A stretch of 64,000 nucleotides of DNA. It comes from Eublepharis macularius (lineage: Eukaryota; Chordata; Lepidosauria; Squamata; Eublepharidae). The position numbers and the translations under genes were made by a program. Position 1 is the first letter of the stretch. Each line of letters begins with the position of its first letter. Positions 20,750 through 32,487 of the stretch are shown piece by piece. Below the pieces are notes generated by a model. It was not told the origin of the DNA, did no database searches, and saw nothing but the letters and a program-made list of their open reading frames with translations. The stretch covers positions 171,035,681-171,099,680 of the forward strand of contig NC_072793.1 of the NCBI RefSeq assembly GCF_028583425.1, in the 5' to 3' direction.

Positions 20750-21430
20750 TTTTTTAAAACTGTGAAGTCCCAAACTCTTCCAGCTAACCGGTCAGTTTTG
20801 CCCTCCTATTCATATGCCCCGGCAGCTATTAATCAAAGTACTCAAACCTTTTGTCCAGCCCAGGAACTAACCATTGGAGTCTTTGTCCTAACTGCTAGGA
20901 GGACTCTCCTCCACCTCAGGGCACATTTTTCCTATAAAGGTAGGGTCCTGGCCCCGTTCAAATCTGGCTTCTCCCTTAGGGTCACTTCTCTGAGTCTCTC
21001 TGTTCACGCTTGCTTACTCTCCTGGATCCACAAGCGCTGTTCCACATCTCTCTCTCTGGGCTGACGGCGTGGGACGTTGGAAGCTTCTCTCCTATGGACT
21101 GGACCTCTTTCCAGGATAGGTAGATATAATTATTCCCTCTTGCTCTATTCCCATACTTCTGGCTATTATTTCCTAGGACTCTCTCTTTCTCTCTCTCTAT
21201 GGTTATTTTCCCCCAGTAATTGGTGTGTATGTGTATAAAGTTCTGTTCTTTAATAAAAGTTATTGATTGATTTGAAGCACCAGACTCGCTTGGCTTATTG
21301 GGATTGGGACCCCATAGACACAGGTGATTCAATTCCAGTTACTGCCTCTCGTATAGCGGTCTTCCTTGCGAGCTAATTCCCCCCATAAATCATATTTATG
21401 CAAGGAGATCCCTTCAGGTAACAGGTGGGG
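20750..21430 (+). mobile_element. Possible LTR-like block (fossil, uncertain)
   Basis: Contains a TATA-like CCTATAAAGG near 20930 and an AATAAA signal near 21250 at LTR-like spacing. Ends and duplication could not be fixed, and no coding region accompanies it. Approximate bounds only. Confidence 0.3.
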
Positions 21431-21497
21431 GTGAGAGATCCCGCTAACCTCCTGTTTGTGATGATTCCTGAGGGAGGAAATTGTTTTCTACTTCCAG

Positions 21498-21623
21498 AGT
21501 CTGGTGACTTTTGAGGAGGTGGTTGCATACTTCACCGTGGGAGATGGGTCTTGCTGGACTTGTGCCAGAGAGCGCTGGACAGGGAGGTCATGCCTGAGGA
21601 TTGTGGGATGGTGTCCTCTCTAG
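21498..21623 (+). pseudogene. Decayed KRAB-A exon, plus strand
   Basis: Acceptor CTACTTCCAG and donor CTCTAG|GTAAGA survive. It reads SLVTFEEVVAYFTVG, and the last part continues in another frame as WVLLDLCQRALDREVM. Length is 126 nt against the standard 127, so one base is lost in the middle. Orientation is opposite to genes A-C. Confidence 0.8.
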
Positions 21624-22966
21624 GTAAGAATTCCATTTGTCAAAATACAAATTCCTATTGTTATTGCCTGAGAAAGAATCAGAAAAAAAAAGTTTGGAAA
21701 AGGTCCCGGACCCTACTGTCTCTGTTTCTTTTGGGCAGCCATTTTCTAAGGTCTCTTTGGAGAGGGGCCCCTGATCTGGCAGCTGTGTCAGATACAGGTG
21801 AGGAGGCCTAGAGCCTTGGGGGGGGTGTTGTGATATTTTCTATGTTGTGAGACACTTTTGAGAGTTCATAATGCATCACAATGATAAGGCAGTAATCCTT
21901 CTGAGAACCCTTGAGGGTAGGCCCAGTGTCGAAGGTGAAGGATTCTGGGTGTGATGATAGTAGGTTGGCTAAGGCCACCTGGTGAATAGAGTGAAGATAG
22001 ATGGTGCCCATCATACCCAGCACTATCTGCTTGGGGGCGGGGGGTAGCAACTCACCAGGATTTCAGGCTGAGGCCTTCCCTGGGGCTGGTTTCAGGACTC
22101 CTTTTACTGGAGTCCTGAAACCAGCAATAATTGAATCCAGGGCTTTGTATTCTTGCATTACTGCTCAGTTTTGTATTATGGTTTTTTATTATTAAATTTT
22201 ATTTTAAAAATATTAGAACCAAAAGATAAAAACAAGAGAACTGAAAAAAAGATAAAAATAAAAACTGCTTAAAATTACTCAGGCTGCACACAGCTTGCCT
22301 GCTTTCTCCCGACTCAATACTTTCTCTCCACTCTCAGTCTCAAACTGCATTCACTCTGCCCACACTCTCAGTCATCAACCAATCATATCACTCACTCATC
22401 CCTCTCTTTCACCCCACTCTTCACCTATATCACACCAAGCATTTAAAGACACATGCACACATTTACTTAAAAGGGACCCTTACACAGCTGTTCTGACTCT
22501 CCTTTCTGAACTATTTTTCCAGGCTTTTACCTAGCTGGCACCCATGTTGTGCCAGGCAGTGCCTTGCATTTATACTATAAGAGGAAGGGAGCTTATGATT
22601 TTATATCTATAAACTGCCCCTCAGCAGGAGGAGGGTCTGACTGCTAACACCCCTGCTCTATCTACTTACAGTTCCAGCAAAAGCCTGCATGAAGGAGGAG
22701 GGAGAGATTGTTGATATATTAGCTCTACAACCTGGCTTGTGCTATCTGGGCTTCCCAAGGCTGGGCTCCCCAAGGCTGCATCCATGTCCCCATTCACCCA
22801 AGTTGCTATTCATCTCTTTTCAGAATCTTCATGCTCCTCACTCCTTATAAGTAAACAAAGATAATTACCTTTAAAAAAAAAGCACTAAAGTTCTCTACGA
22901 TAACAAGTTCTTTTTTTCTTGGTTTTAACTTTTAATGTCTTAATTTGTCTCCTTTTATTCATGCAG

Positions 22967-23580
22967 ATGATGTTGGGGGCAAACAAGATTAAGGGGGACC
23001 TTCTACGGTTGTCACTGGAAGGAACAGAGAAAGAAGTTGGGCAGTGAAGATGGAGAAATGATCCATGAGGAGAAGCAGGTACATAAGGGGGAAGATTCAT
23101 CCAGAGCTTTTTAAAAGCGGAAAACAGAAATTCAATTAAAAATCTACAATGGAAAGAAAAGAAAGAAAAGTAACAAGTATGGGAATTATTTGAGATATCA
23201 TGGAATCCTCAGAGAAGAGAGACGTTACAAATGCTAGGAACGCAAGAAGAGTTCTAGTCGGAGCCCAAATTGTACTTCCTATCTAAGAATCCACACAGTG
23301 GAGAAACCATATCAATGCTCCAAGTGTGGAAAGCCCCTACCTTACTTCCTATCAAAGAATCCATACCAGAGAGAAACTGAATGCACAGAGTGTGGGAAGA
23401 GCTATAGTTGAAGCAATAGACGTAATCAACACCAAAGAATCTACACAGGCTAGAAACCGTATCAGTACTCAGAATGTGGAAAGAGTTTCAGTAGAAATGA
23501 TAGCTTCAGTCAACACCAAAGTATCTGCCACAAGGCTGTTCCTGTCTGTGGCAAGAGAATCAGCAAAACTACACTAAGAA
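22967..23580 (+). pseudogene. Decayed C2H2 finger exon, plus strand
   Basis: Follows an acceptor TTTATTCATGCAG 1.3 kb downstream of the KRAB relic. Four finger-like units are readable across frames ([45 protein letters not shown]), with lost ligands, stops and frame changes. With 21498-21623 it forms one dead KRAB-finger gene. Confidence 0.8.
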
Positions 23581-23685
23581 CATTCTGGGCAAGCCCTGGA
23601 TGCACCGAGATGGCCACAGCTGGTCTACGTCAGCCCAGGCTAAAGGTCTTTCTTCCTCAACAAGGAAGAGTCTCCTGGAGGCAGA

Positions 23686-23970
23686 GGTTTCTAGAGTGCC
23701 TCATGCAGAGAGGATGGTGGGCTAAAGTGCTGGTCTCTCTTCCCTGAGACTGGAGACCATTCTCCATATGGCAGCACAGCATGGTGGAGCCATATGTTTC
23801 TAGAGTGTCTCAGGCACAGAGGACGGTGGGATGAGGTGTTGGTCTCTCGGCTCAGGCTGGAGATTGTTCTTTCTACATCAGTGCAGTCTGATGGGGTCTG
23901 GTGTTGGTATAGTGTCTCAGGCAAGGAGGACAGTGGGCTGAGGTGCTGTCTCTCTTCACCCAGGCTGGTT
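23686..23970. repeat. Minisatellite, three units of about 107-112 bp
   Basis: Units begin near 23686 (TTTCTAGAGTGCCTCATGC), 23798 (TTTCTAGAGTGTCTCAGGC) and 23905 (TATAGTGTCTCAGGCAAGG). Each contains a GGACGGTGGG-like block and a GGTCTCTC-like block. It directly follows the dead finger exon. Confidence 0.75.
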
Positions 23971-24461
23971 TAGCCAGTTAGGGGCTACATTGTTGACCGT
24001 TGAAGTCGGTTTCAGCCATTGGGTAGAAATGAGGGAAGGGAGTTTTGTGCCTCCCCATGGACCAAGGAAAACTTCAAGATAGGACCTTGCAGGGGAGTAG
24101 GAGTCCTTTTGGTTCATTCCTTGCGTCTCAGGAGGGGGCTGTCTTCATAACCCCCACCCATTCTTTTGGGAAAAGGCATTACTTGCTGGTTAGAGAAGGA
24201 GTTGGATTTCAGGTGGGATCTCAGTGCCATTGCAATGCTGTACCTGAATTCATTTTTCTATAGCTGTGAACCAAAAAGACCCCAAATCATCCCAATTTTT
24301 CCATTTCCATCAGAGGAATAAGCCATCAGAAGCGCATTCCTTCCACCCAACCCAGTGCCCCTTGCCAGGTTGACCCCATTGCTCACCTCATCCTTGTCGT
24401 CTAGAACAGCGTGGGCCTAGCTGAGGAGGGATAAGACCACAAAAGCCGCTCTCTCCCTTAC

Positions 24462-24538
24462 CCAGTCTGGGCCCAGGCACGTGATGTTGTCCCAGAAGGC
24501 CTGGAGGCATTCCGAGAGCTGCTCCTCACTCAAGCAGG
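24462..24538 (-). CDS. Exon-like block of an unrecognised host gene
   Basis: 77 nt between CAGAACTTCTGAG acceptor and CCAGACTGG|GTAAGG donor, reading ACLSEEQLSECLQAFWDN and ITCLGPDW. It looks like real coding sequence, but I cannot name the family. It is on the same strand as the other blocks to 30.1 kb. Confidence 0.4.
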
Positions 24539-24699
24539 CTCAGAAGTTCTGAAAACAGAAGTCACCCTCAGTAGCAGCTCTATCCCGGACAAAAGGGAAG
24601 CTGCCCTGCCATCTGACCCTGTGGAGCCCCTGGCTTCTCCCTCCCTCCCACCACTGCGTAGCCCCCTTTCATCTGAGAAACAGGAAGCTCCTTGGGACA

Positions 24700-25381
24700 G
24701 GGACTCATCTGATCTTGCTATGCTCTTAAGGGCAAGGTAAGTGGATGATGGCTTGTCATCGAAACTCGAATAAGGACGTAGAGGGTGAGTCCTAACTGCA
24801 AACTGAGGAGAGTCCTGTGTCTTTTTGCACCACTTGTTAAAGAACTCCTGGGCGTGGCTGTCATGCTTCTTCCCTTCAACCGAGACCCTCCCTTCTAAGG
24901 TGAGCTGACTTGAAAAAAGATCCCCTGTCAGCACTGCCAGAATGTTCTCCTTACCTTTCCCATGCAGATTGCATTCTGGTACTGGGACTTTCAGGCCTGC
25001 CTGTTCTCTGCCTTCCACCTCAGGCGGTTGCCCCTCCTGCCCAGCCCCGGAAGTTAGAAAGCACAAGTTCAGGCGTGCTTGTCCTGACCAGCACAGCTTC
25101 CCATCATTCTCCAAGAAACTCTCTTGCGCACTCTTCCCTTGAGATAAGAACAGCTCTGGACACAGCAGTCTCTGAGCTCCTCTCCTCCAGCCCCCCCTCT
25201 TTCTCCCTGACCCCATCCTGAATAGCTGTGGCACTGCTCTGAGGCAAGACTTGAGAAATGAGGCATGGATGAGAGAAGGGCCACGGCTCTGGTGTGAATT
25301 AAGGTCCCACTTCCCTGTGGGCTGATGGGGTGGGGCCTTGGGAAGAAGTACATCAGGGGAGGGGCCTGACTCTGTTGCCAT
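24700..25381 (-). CDS. Open frame with an exon-like core, unrecognised
   Basis: The frame stays open from 25381 to 24530 (283 codons). The most protein-like part is about 24700-24905: GKKHDSHAQEFFNKWCKK, SPQFAVRTHPLRPYSSFD and DKPSSTYLALKSIA. An acceptor (GCAGTGCTGACAG) precedes it. The upstream part looks intronic. Function unknown. Confidence 0.4.
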
Positions 25382-25627
25382 GGATTAAAAGAGCCAGATT
25401 TTCACAGAAAGTAGAAAGGCTCATCCTGGGATTTTGTGCTCCAGCCAAGGAGAGGGCAGCAGAGCCCTCTCCCGGGAGGAGTCCAAAGGGGGCTCAGCAG
25501 GAGTACAGGCTGAGAGCCAGGTAAAGGGCGGCTCTACACTGACAGGTATCTTGGCAAGTGAAACCAGACCCCTGCCTGCTCCCTCCAAACCCCAGGCAGA
25601 GTGGGCGGGGTGGTCACACCTGAAATG

Positions 25628-25831
25628 GCAGGAGTAGGCAAGCATGGAGCTGTACAGAGAGAAAGCTCTGGCTCGCACCCCTGCCTGGTGGCTCTGCATC
25701 CAGTAGGACAGATGCTGTGGAAAAAAGCAGCGCTTCCGAATCAGACCCTGAGCTCCGTGCCAGGACTGTGCTCCTCTGCACAGAAGTCCCCTCAGGAACT
25801 CTTCTCCTGTGGGATAGCTGCTTGCATCCAT
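25628..25831 (-). CDS. HEAT-like exon, copy 1 of a tandem duplication
   Basis: Reads EEFLRGLLCRGAQSWHG, then LSYWMQSHQAGVRARAFSLY and SSMLAYSCHF, then a GT donor. The helical pattern with VRARAFSLYSSML recalls HEAT repeats as in maestro (MROH) proteins; that family is only a guess. A related copy lies at 26843-27060 and a third, shorter one at 26685-26760. Confidence 0.4.
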
Positions 25832-26492
25832 CCTGGGATTCTGACCTCATCTTTTGTTTTCTTCTCAACTGTTTCCAGTGCTTGCTGGATCTTCATGGCC
25901 TGGTCTTTCATTTAAGATGACCCTGAATGCCTAGGCCACTACTGACATCTCCAGTTCCCAGCTGAGTGCAGGCTGGAAGTTCCTGGCAAGACAGGAGAAA
26001 TTATGGTCATTTAAAAAAATTAGTTATTGTTTATTGTATTGTCTAAACACTGACTGTGGGGAACCAGCAGCAAAGCCCAAGACATTCCTGTTGGGAAAGA
26101 GAAAGAAAAGAGGCCATTGGGCTCCTCGCACCTCAAAGGGCTGGGCTGTCCTCCAGTTAGAAAGCTAGTGAGAATGTCTGCCAGGCCTTTCCTACCACCT
26201 GGCAGATTTTTTAAGCCATCAAGAACACCCCTTTCTCTAGGGCAACCCATTTTGTGCAGCCTGGATTTTGAGACATCTTTTCCCTCTTATGGTAGCAACC
26301 TTCTGAAGCCTCATTTCGGTTGCCGACCTGCCCTGGCTCAATCCACTCTTCTTGATTCTTCTACACTGCCCCCTCTCCCTTTGCCATTCCCCACCTTAAT
26401 CACAGCCTTGTCCTTTGCTCCAAAGTCTGCACACGGCAACCCCTGACCCTCTGCCACCACTCAGAATATGGATAAGTGTGCCCGGCAGAAAG

Positions 26493-27080
26493 GCTCTTCC
26501 TGGGATTCTGTGCTCCAGCCAAGGAGAAGAGTCCGAAGGGGGTGTGGCAGGAACAAGGGCTGAGAACCAGGTAAAGGGAGGCTCTGCACTGACAGGGACT
26601 TGGGCCAAGTGAGGCCAAGACCACTGTCTGCTCCCTCCAAACCCTAGGCAGGGTGGGGTGGGGACACTTACCTCAAAGGACAGGAGGTGGCAGGCGTAGG
26701 AGAGCAGAGAGCTGTACAGGGAGAGGGCTGTGGCTCGTACCCCTGCCTGCTGTCCTCATTTTTGCTGCCGGCCTGCCCTGTGGCCTTTGAGACCAGCATC
26801 TGCTCCCTCCAAACCCTAGGCAGGGTGGGGTGGGGACACACCTCACAGGACAGATGGTGGCAGGCGTAGGAGAGCAGGGAGCTGTATACGGAGAGGGCTG
26901 TGGCTCGCACTTCTGCCTCGTGGCTCTGCATCCAGTAGAACAGATGCTGTGGAAAGAAGCAGCGCTTCCGAATCAGACCCTGAGCTCTGTGCCAGGACTG
27001 GGCTCCTCTGCACAGAAGTCACCTCACGGACTCCGCTGCTGTGGGATAGCTGCGTGCATCCATCTTGAGATTGTGACCTG
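26493..27080 (-). pseudogene. Tandem copy of the HEAT-like exon region, broken
   Basis: The block at 25415-25860 is repeated here: GCTCTTCCTGGGATTCTGTG and CGCTTCCGAATCAGACCCTG occur in both. A nested repeat (26640-26760 against 26800-26900) also duplicates the end of the exon. The copy at 27060-26843 has an in-frame TGA (ESVR stop LLCRG) where copy 1 is open, so it is probably not functional. Confidence 0.6.
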
Positions 27081-27099
27081 AGTCTTTGGGGAGAAAGCA

Positions 27100-29100
27100 A
27101 GGTATTGCTTTCTGTTCCATGCCCAGAGATACGGGAGAATGATCCATTCTTCCACCTGCACCCCACAGAGGTCCAGTTCAGATACGGCTTAACTGTCCTT
27201 AGAAGCCACCCCTGAGATTCCAAGGGGCAACAGGAGCTGCCCCCAGGAATCTCCCCGGGGTAACATCTGGGGCATGTCATGAGCCGGGGAGCTCCAGAGC
27301 GGCCAGTGGGGAAGTGGGGACTGCCTCTCCCGCGCCTCGGGGGACCGTCTCTTCTCTGTGTGCTCCACCCCCCGCCACACATATCAAGGAGTCCCACCAG
27401 ATGCAGAGCAGTGTGCAGCCCCCTGTACCGTCCCTGCACTATTTTTGGTAGACCTTCCTGTGCCTTGCCCTGAAAGAGGCTGTTAGGAAACTCACTTCCT
27501 TGCTTTCCTGTGAAAAAGAGCTGTCAACGCAGTCAGTTGGAATTTGGCTTACGGCTGGCAGAGGCACTTCAATTGAGGCCTTTTTCCTTTTTTCTCTCAC
27601 TATGAGATCTGAGAAGCGAAAAAATTCATTTTGCTACCAAGGCTCCCAGGCTGACAAGGAACTGCCTGCCGCGGGAAGTGTGAGGCTCTCAAGGTCGAAG
27701 GCCTTGGACAAAACCAGGATTGTCTTTATGAGCAGCTCAGTGATTGAGGGAAGGAACTTGGTTGAGAACAAAGCTGGACAGAAACTTGAATGATCTTTAG
27801 CCCCTGAGAAAGTGGTTATGAAACAGGAGAATAGCTAGCATCCTGTCGGGATGGATTGGATCACCCCCGCTTTTTTGGGTTGAAGTAGAGTGGTTAGAGG
27901 TGGTTGGCATCTATACAGTGGAACAGAACGATATACCTTCCTCACTGGAGAGAGACAGTCATCGGAGGAATTTTGGACGGAGATAGTAACATATTACAAA
28001 GGAGGAATATTCGTTCCCAGTATACGTTACCACCACTTTGCCCAATGAGAATGAGTCGCAGCAAAACATAGCCTTTCAAAACATATTTATTTTTGTAAAT
28101 TTTACCTTATAACTTTGTATGTTATATTTATTGGATTATTTATTCTTGTGTTTATTGGTGAATTTATTGCAAATTGCCAATGTGCTTGAAATTTGTCAGA
28201 CCGTGTTGGTATGTATATGATCAATTTCAATTGCCTTTAGAATTGTATCAGTTACCTTTGACACGAATCAAACTACCAGGCGAGGATGTCTGGGAGAGGC
28301 ATGTCCATCCCAGAGATGCTGCCTCCCTTTCCCCCCCCCCGCCCAGTCCTTTCTCCCAGAGCTTCTGGCCTCCCTTCCCTGTGAAGAAGGTCTTCAGCAC
28401 AGCCTCATCACAATCAGGCAGGTTCGTATCCCAGTACGCAGTCCACAGGAGCTCCCAAGCTCACTTTGAAGTCCACCAGGAGGGAAACGTCCTGGTGGGC
28501 ATCGACCCTCACCTGTCCCAAGTGCAGCAAGACTTTCCTCCCTTAACGTGGCCCTGGGGGAGGTGGACACGTGCCCCCATCACACGCTGATTGCCCTTGC
28601 CATCCGAGAGGCAAGTTGCCACTCTGGGGAGACAGCAGCCTCCCCCACCTGAGCCAGTGGCCCTCGCCCTGCCCTTTCTCACTCCTTCCATGGGAGGTGC
28701 GGCCAGGCCCCTTTCCTGGGCTCTTTTGTCCTCCTGGTTTGCCCCTGGGAAGATTCACGGCACCTTCCCCCACCTTCTGTCTGGCCCAGCTACAAGCTTA
28801 AAGCAAGAAGAAAGAGTCGCAGTAAATGACCTAAACAAAAAGCCTTGGAGATATTGATAGGAAAGTGCCGATATTGGCATCTTCTGCCTCTTTAAAATCT
28901 GTGACGCTATAACGACTGTTAATGAAAGTATCACCAAATAAAACAGTTTTCAATGTACTTTATTGTGTCTAAAGATTTTTCTTAGTTAGTTTGTTATGGC
29001 GCTGTGTGCTTGTTTTCCAGCCACAAGCCTTGCCCCCGTCTTTCCCCCACTCCTCGTGACCTTCCAGCACCCTCTTCCCACTGCTCCTGGAATGCCACTC
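27100..29100. other. Mostly intron-like, no clear gene
   Basis: A possible short exon around 28500-28555 (minus) reads ATLREESLAALG before a GTGAGG donor. A (C)n tract lies at 28331-28342. AT-rich sequence at 28080-28200 may be a LINE tail. None is firm. Confidence 0.35.
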
Positions 29101-29102
29101 AC

Positions 29103-29192
29103 TTTAATCTTCTCCACCAACTCCTCCTTCGGGCAGGGGAGATGGTATGTCGCCTGCTGCTTCCTCAAGAACTCTGCCTGGCTGCCCTTTCC
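29103..29192 (-). CDS. Exon-like block of the unrecognised host gene
   Basis: 90 nt with acceptor GCTACTTCCAG and donor GATTAAA|GTGAGTG, reading GKGSQAEFLRKQQATYHLPC and PKEELVEKIK. Good splice sites and codon quality; family not recognised. Confidence 0.45.
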
Positions 29193-29826
29193 CTGGAAGT
29201 AGCAAGAGTCAGGCTGTTAGCAGGGCAGGGACCATCCTGGGACCCACCCTGAGGTGAGGGGGCAGGGGTGTCTCAACGTTTCCATCGAGAGTCACAAGGA
29301 GTCCATCTTGCTTGAGAGCAGTCAATCCCCTATCCCGAGAGGACCTCTGAAGAAGGGGTCTTCTACCACTCCTTGCCTTCCTGACCCAGGGAAGAACAGC
29401 AGGCTGATCCAGCCAGGATTGCTCCCTGGCCAAACATCCCTCCTGGCCACCCCGGAGGCCTCTGGGCATTACTTAGGAGGACACGGGGAGAAGACTGCAC
29501 CCTTCGAAGGCAGAAGCACTCCGGAAGCCAGCAAAGACGCTTTCTTCACCAAAGGGACCAGAATCTGGGGCTCCAAAACGGCCTTCTGCAAGCACCCTAC
29601 ATCCAGCAGTCCAATGGGCAGACAGGGCCCCTGTGTGTCTGGCCTGACCTCACTGCCAAGTGGCCTTTCCTTGAGGTTTAGGGCCTTCTACTCTTTGACG
29701 GAGAGGTTGCAGAAGACCAAAGGGCATGGAAGAAGCGGGGTGGCGTTGGGGGTCCCTGGAGACCCACCAAGGGAATGGAAATTGCCCAGGGCCTTCTGGA
29801 GGGGGCATGAATGCTGAGGGGTTTAC

Positions 29827-29900
29827 CTGACATTGTCCGCTGATATATTTTGCAACGTCTCTTGCCAGGTCTTTTCGACGTCTTGCTGGCTTACAGGCTT
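29827..29900 (-). CDS. Exon-like block of the unrecognised host gene
   Basis: 74 nt with acceptor CTAACTTGCAG and donor AATGTCAG|GTAAAC, reading KPVSQQDVEKTWQETLQNIS. Amphipathic helix-like. It may be the most 5' exon visible here; the L1 lies further upstream. Confidence 0.45.
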
Positions 29901-31692
29901 CTGCAAGTTAGGCAGAGATGGAGGAGAGAGTGAGACAGGGACAGATTGGTGTTTCCTTCCACCTTCCAAGCTGTCTTCTTTTTGACCCTTTTCAGTGGCG
30001 CTTCCACACAGAGTTGTTATATGACCCCTTGAGGGGTCGTAATGGATCACCTCCTGCAGGTCAGCAGGGGGGGATCCTCTTTGCTGACTTCATGGGCTCC
30101 CCCTGCAGTTTTTGGAACAGTAGAGCAGGCTACCCTTGGGGGTGATTTTAGGGATTTCACTCCCATTTGCCCCTCTGGACACAGAAGGGGGACATGGGCT
30201 GGGCTGGGGTTGGTAGCCTGTCAGGACTTCCTTGGGCCTGCTTCGGCAATGGAGACCTCCCCTTTCCCAGAAGAGAGGGGAAGTCTGGGGAAGAAGACTT
30301 CAGGAGGTTCTGGAATTTTGGGGTCAGGTGCCATCTTTCTTCAGTCTTTGGCATCTTTCTTTTGGTTCGGATGAGCCCTTCAGCCAGAGGAATGCATGCT
30401 GTGGCCTGGGCTGGGGGCCTCTGCACCAGGGGAGGTTTCCATCTGGCCCCTGAGTATTGGCTTCAGTATTGGCCTGATGGACTGCTGTATCAGCAATCTG
30501 GGTGAGGCTCCTAAGAGCTCCAGGGATGGCCTGCTCATGTACCTCTCTGCCTTGTGCAGCCCCCAGCAGGGCCAGGGCTCGGCAGTGTACACACAGGAGA
30601 GATGGAAGGGGCCCGGGATGGCTGGTGCTGGGCAGAGTGGGAACCTGAGACTTTTAGAGCGGGTGGGGAGGCCGCAAGGGGACCGAAACTTTCTCCCTCC
30701 CTGAGGCTGGCAGATGAGCCTGGTCCCCCAACACACACCCCAGGGGCCTGGAGCATCTCCTCATCAGGAGCTGCCTGCTGCGACTTCCTGTTTGGGATCC
30801 ATGGAGGTCTAACGCAGCTCCACTTGCGGAGCTGACCGGACTGCCGTTTTAACCGGCCGGCGGGGTGAAAATAGCCCGCGGCCGACTGCTCTCAGGCGGG
30901 GAGCAGGCAAAGAACGCTCAAGACCCTAGGGTGAGCTAGATCTCGGACGAGGGGGGGCTCTACACAACGAGTCTCCCCCCGATCCTTGAGGTCCCACCTT
31001 GCGACGGGTCGGCTATAATCTCTGCGGCAGTTTTGGGGCCAATTCGGCTGGCATAAGACCTACATACCCAAGCATCGATTGGGGGAAGAAGCTGAGAGGA
31101 GAACTTAAAATCGAAACAGCGATTATAACCCGAGAAAAGTGAAGAGAAGGTAAAGATCATTATCTTCTGAGACGGGACAGATTGATAAAAACAGAGAGGA
31201 AAAAAAGTAGATTTTTAAACTGCAACAGACTAGTGAAAAGGAGGGGAAGACTCGGCAGGAATCGAATTTAAAAAGAGACTAAGTTTAAAGAAGTTATTAA
31301 AGAAATGGGACTATTGTTTTGAATACCTGTGGCTTTGGAGCTGTGAGAAAAAGACACCATCGCGAGATCTGCTGTGGGAAGACGGGAGACAGGAAGTGCG
31401 TAATAACAATAGAGTGGCTGGAGAGAAGCGGCCCTTGCTGGAGGGCAGGAAGTAGGGAATCGCCATTTTTGAAAGGGGAAGGGTCGCAGCTTCAGCGGAA
31501 GAGGAAGTAGGCCATCTTGGATTACAAAATCATAGAGAAACCATAGAGAAAAGACGCCCGACATTTTGGACTCTTTAAAATTTAATTTCTATAAGAAGAC
31601 CGGGACATTTAAAATAGAAAAACGTTAAATTTTATGCCACGGAGTTAAAGAAGAGAGCGGATTCGTGGGAGCGAGCTAAAGCAAGCCCCACG

Positions 31693-32487
31693 ATGTCAAA
31701 AAAAGAGTGGCAATCGGCAATAGAAAACCTGGATAAAAACCTGGACAAAAAACTTTTAGATATGATTAAAGAACTTAAGGACACGAAATTGGAGCTGATA
31801 AAAGAGGTTAAAGAGGTTACACAGACAGTAAAATCGGAGCTGTCAGAAGTGAAAAAAGGTATGGAAACAATATGAAGTGAATTACAAGGAACGCAGCAGA
31901 GAGTTAAAACAGTAGAAGACGCGATGGAGAATTTAGCAGACACGCAACAAACAGAGATGAGATTGGTGAAGGGGAGAATGTCAGTTGCAGAAACTAAACA
32001 TATGGAGAAGCAGCTACGTTTTCGTGGCTTGCCAGAAGTGGAAGGAAAGTCAGCGCAAGAACAGATGACTGAGGTGTTGGCTGAGTACCTGGGGAAGGAG
32101 GAGGAGGAAGTTGTGGCTATCCTAGATGTGGCATACCGTGTGAATTCGAGAATAGCAACCCAGAGGAAACTACCAAGAGATGTGATTGTGCAGTTTACAA
32201 CACGAAATATGAAAGAGAGGATTGTGACAAAACAGTTTCAAGATCCATTGGAGATTGATGGCAAGACGATTATTATAATGAAGGAACTGCCCAGATCAGT
32301 GTTACTGGACCGGAAAAAATATAAAGTGCTAATTCAGATTTTGAAGGACATGAAAATCAGGTACAGATGGGAGTTACTGGAAGGAGTGTCCTTTGAGTTT
32401 GGAGGGGCCAAAAAACGCATCAGATCTGAGCGAGAGATGGAGCGATTTATTAAGGACAATGAAAAAGACTTACCAACAAGATCATGA
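31693..32487 (+). CDS. L1 ORF1 (RNA-binding protein), one in-frame stop
   Basis: A lysine-rich N-terminal coiled-coil segment (WQSAIENLDKNLDKKLLDM) is followed by the RRM and C-terminal domain (KQLRFRGLPEVEGKS, RKLPRDVIVQFTTRNMKER, RYRWELLEGVSFEF). The frame is continuous over 265 codons except for TGA at 31873-31875, after residue 60. An ATG at 31924 could restart the distal part. The ORF1 protein normally coats L1 RNA as a trimer; the stop removes most of the coiled coil unless read through. The gene ends ATGA, sharing bases with the ORF2 start. Confidence 0.88.

Noticed and set aside
29254-30835. Plus-strand frames up to 187 codons
   Set aside because: No domain, and the better splice-supported blocks lie on the minus strand here; likely chance frames in GC-rich sequence.
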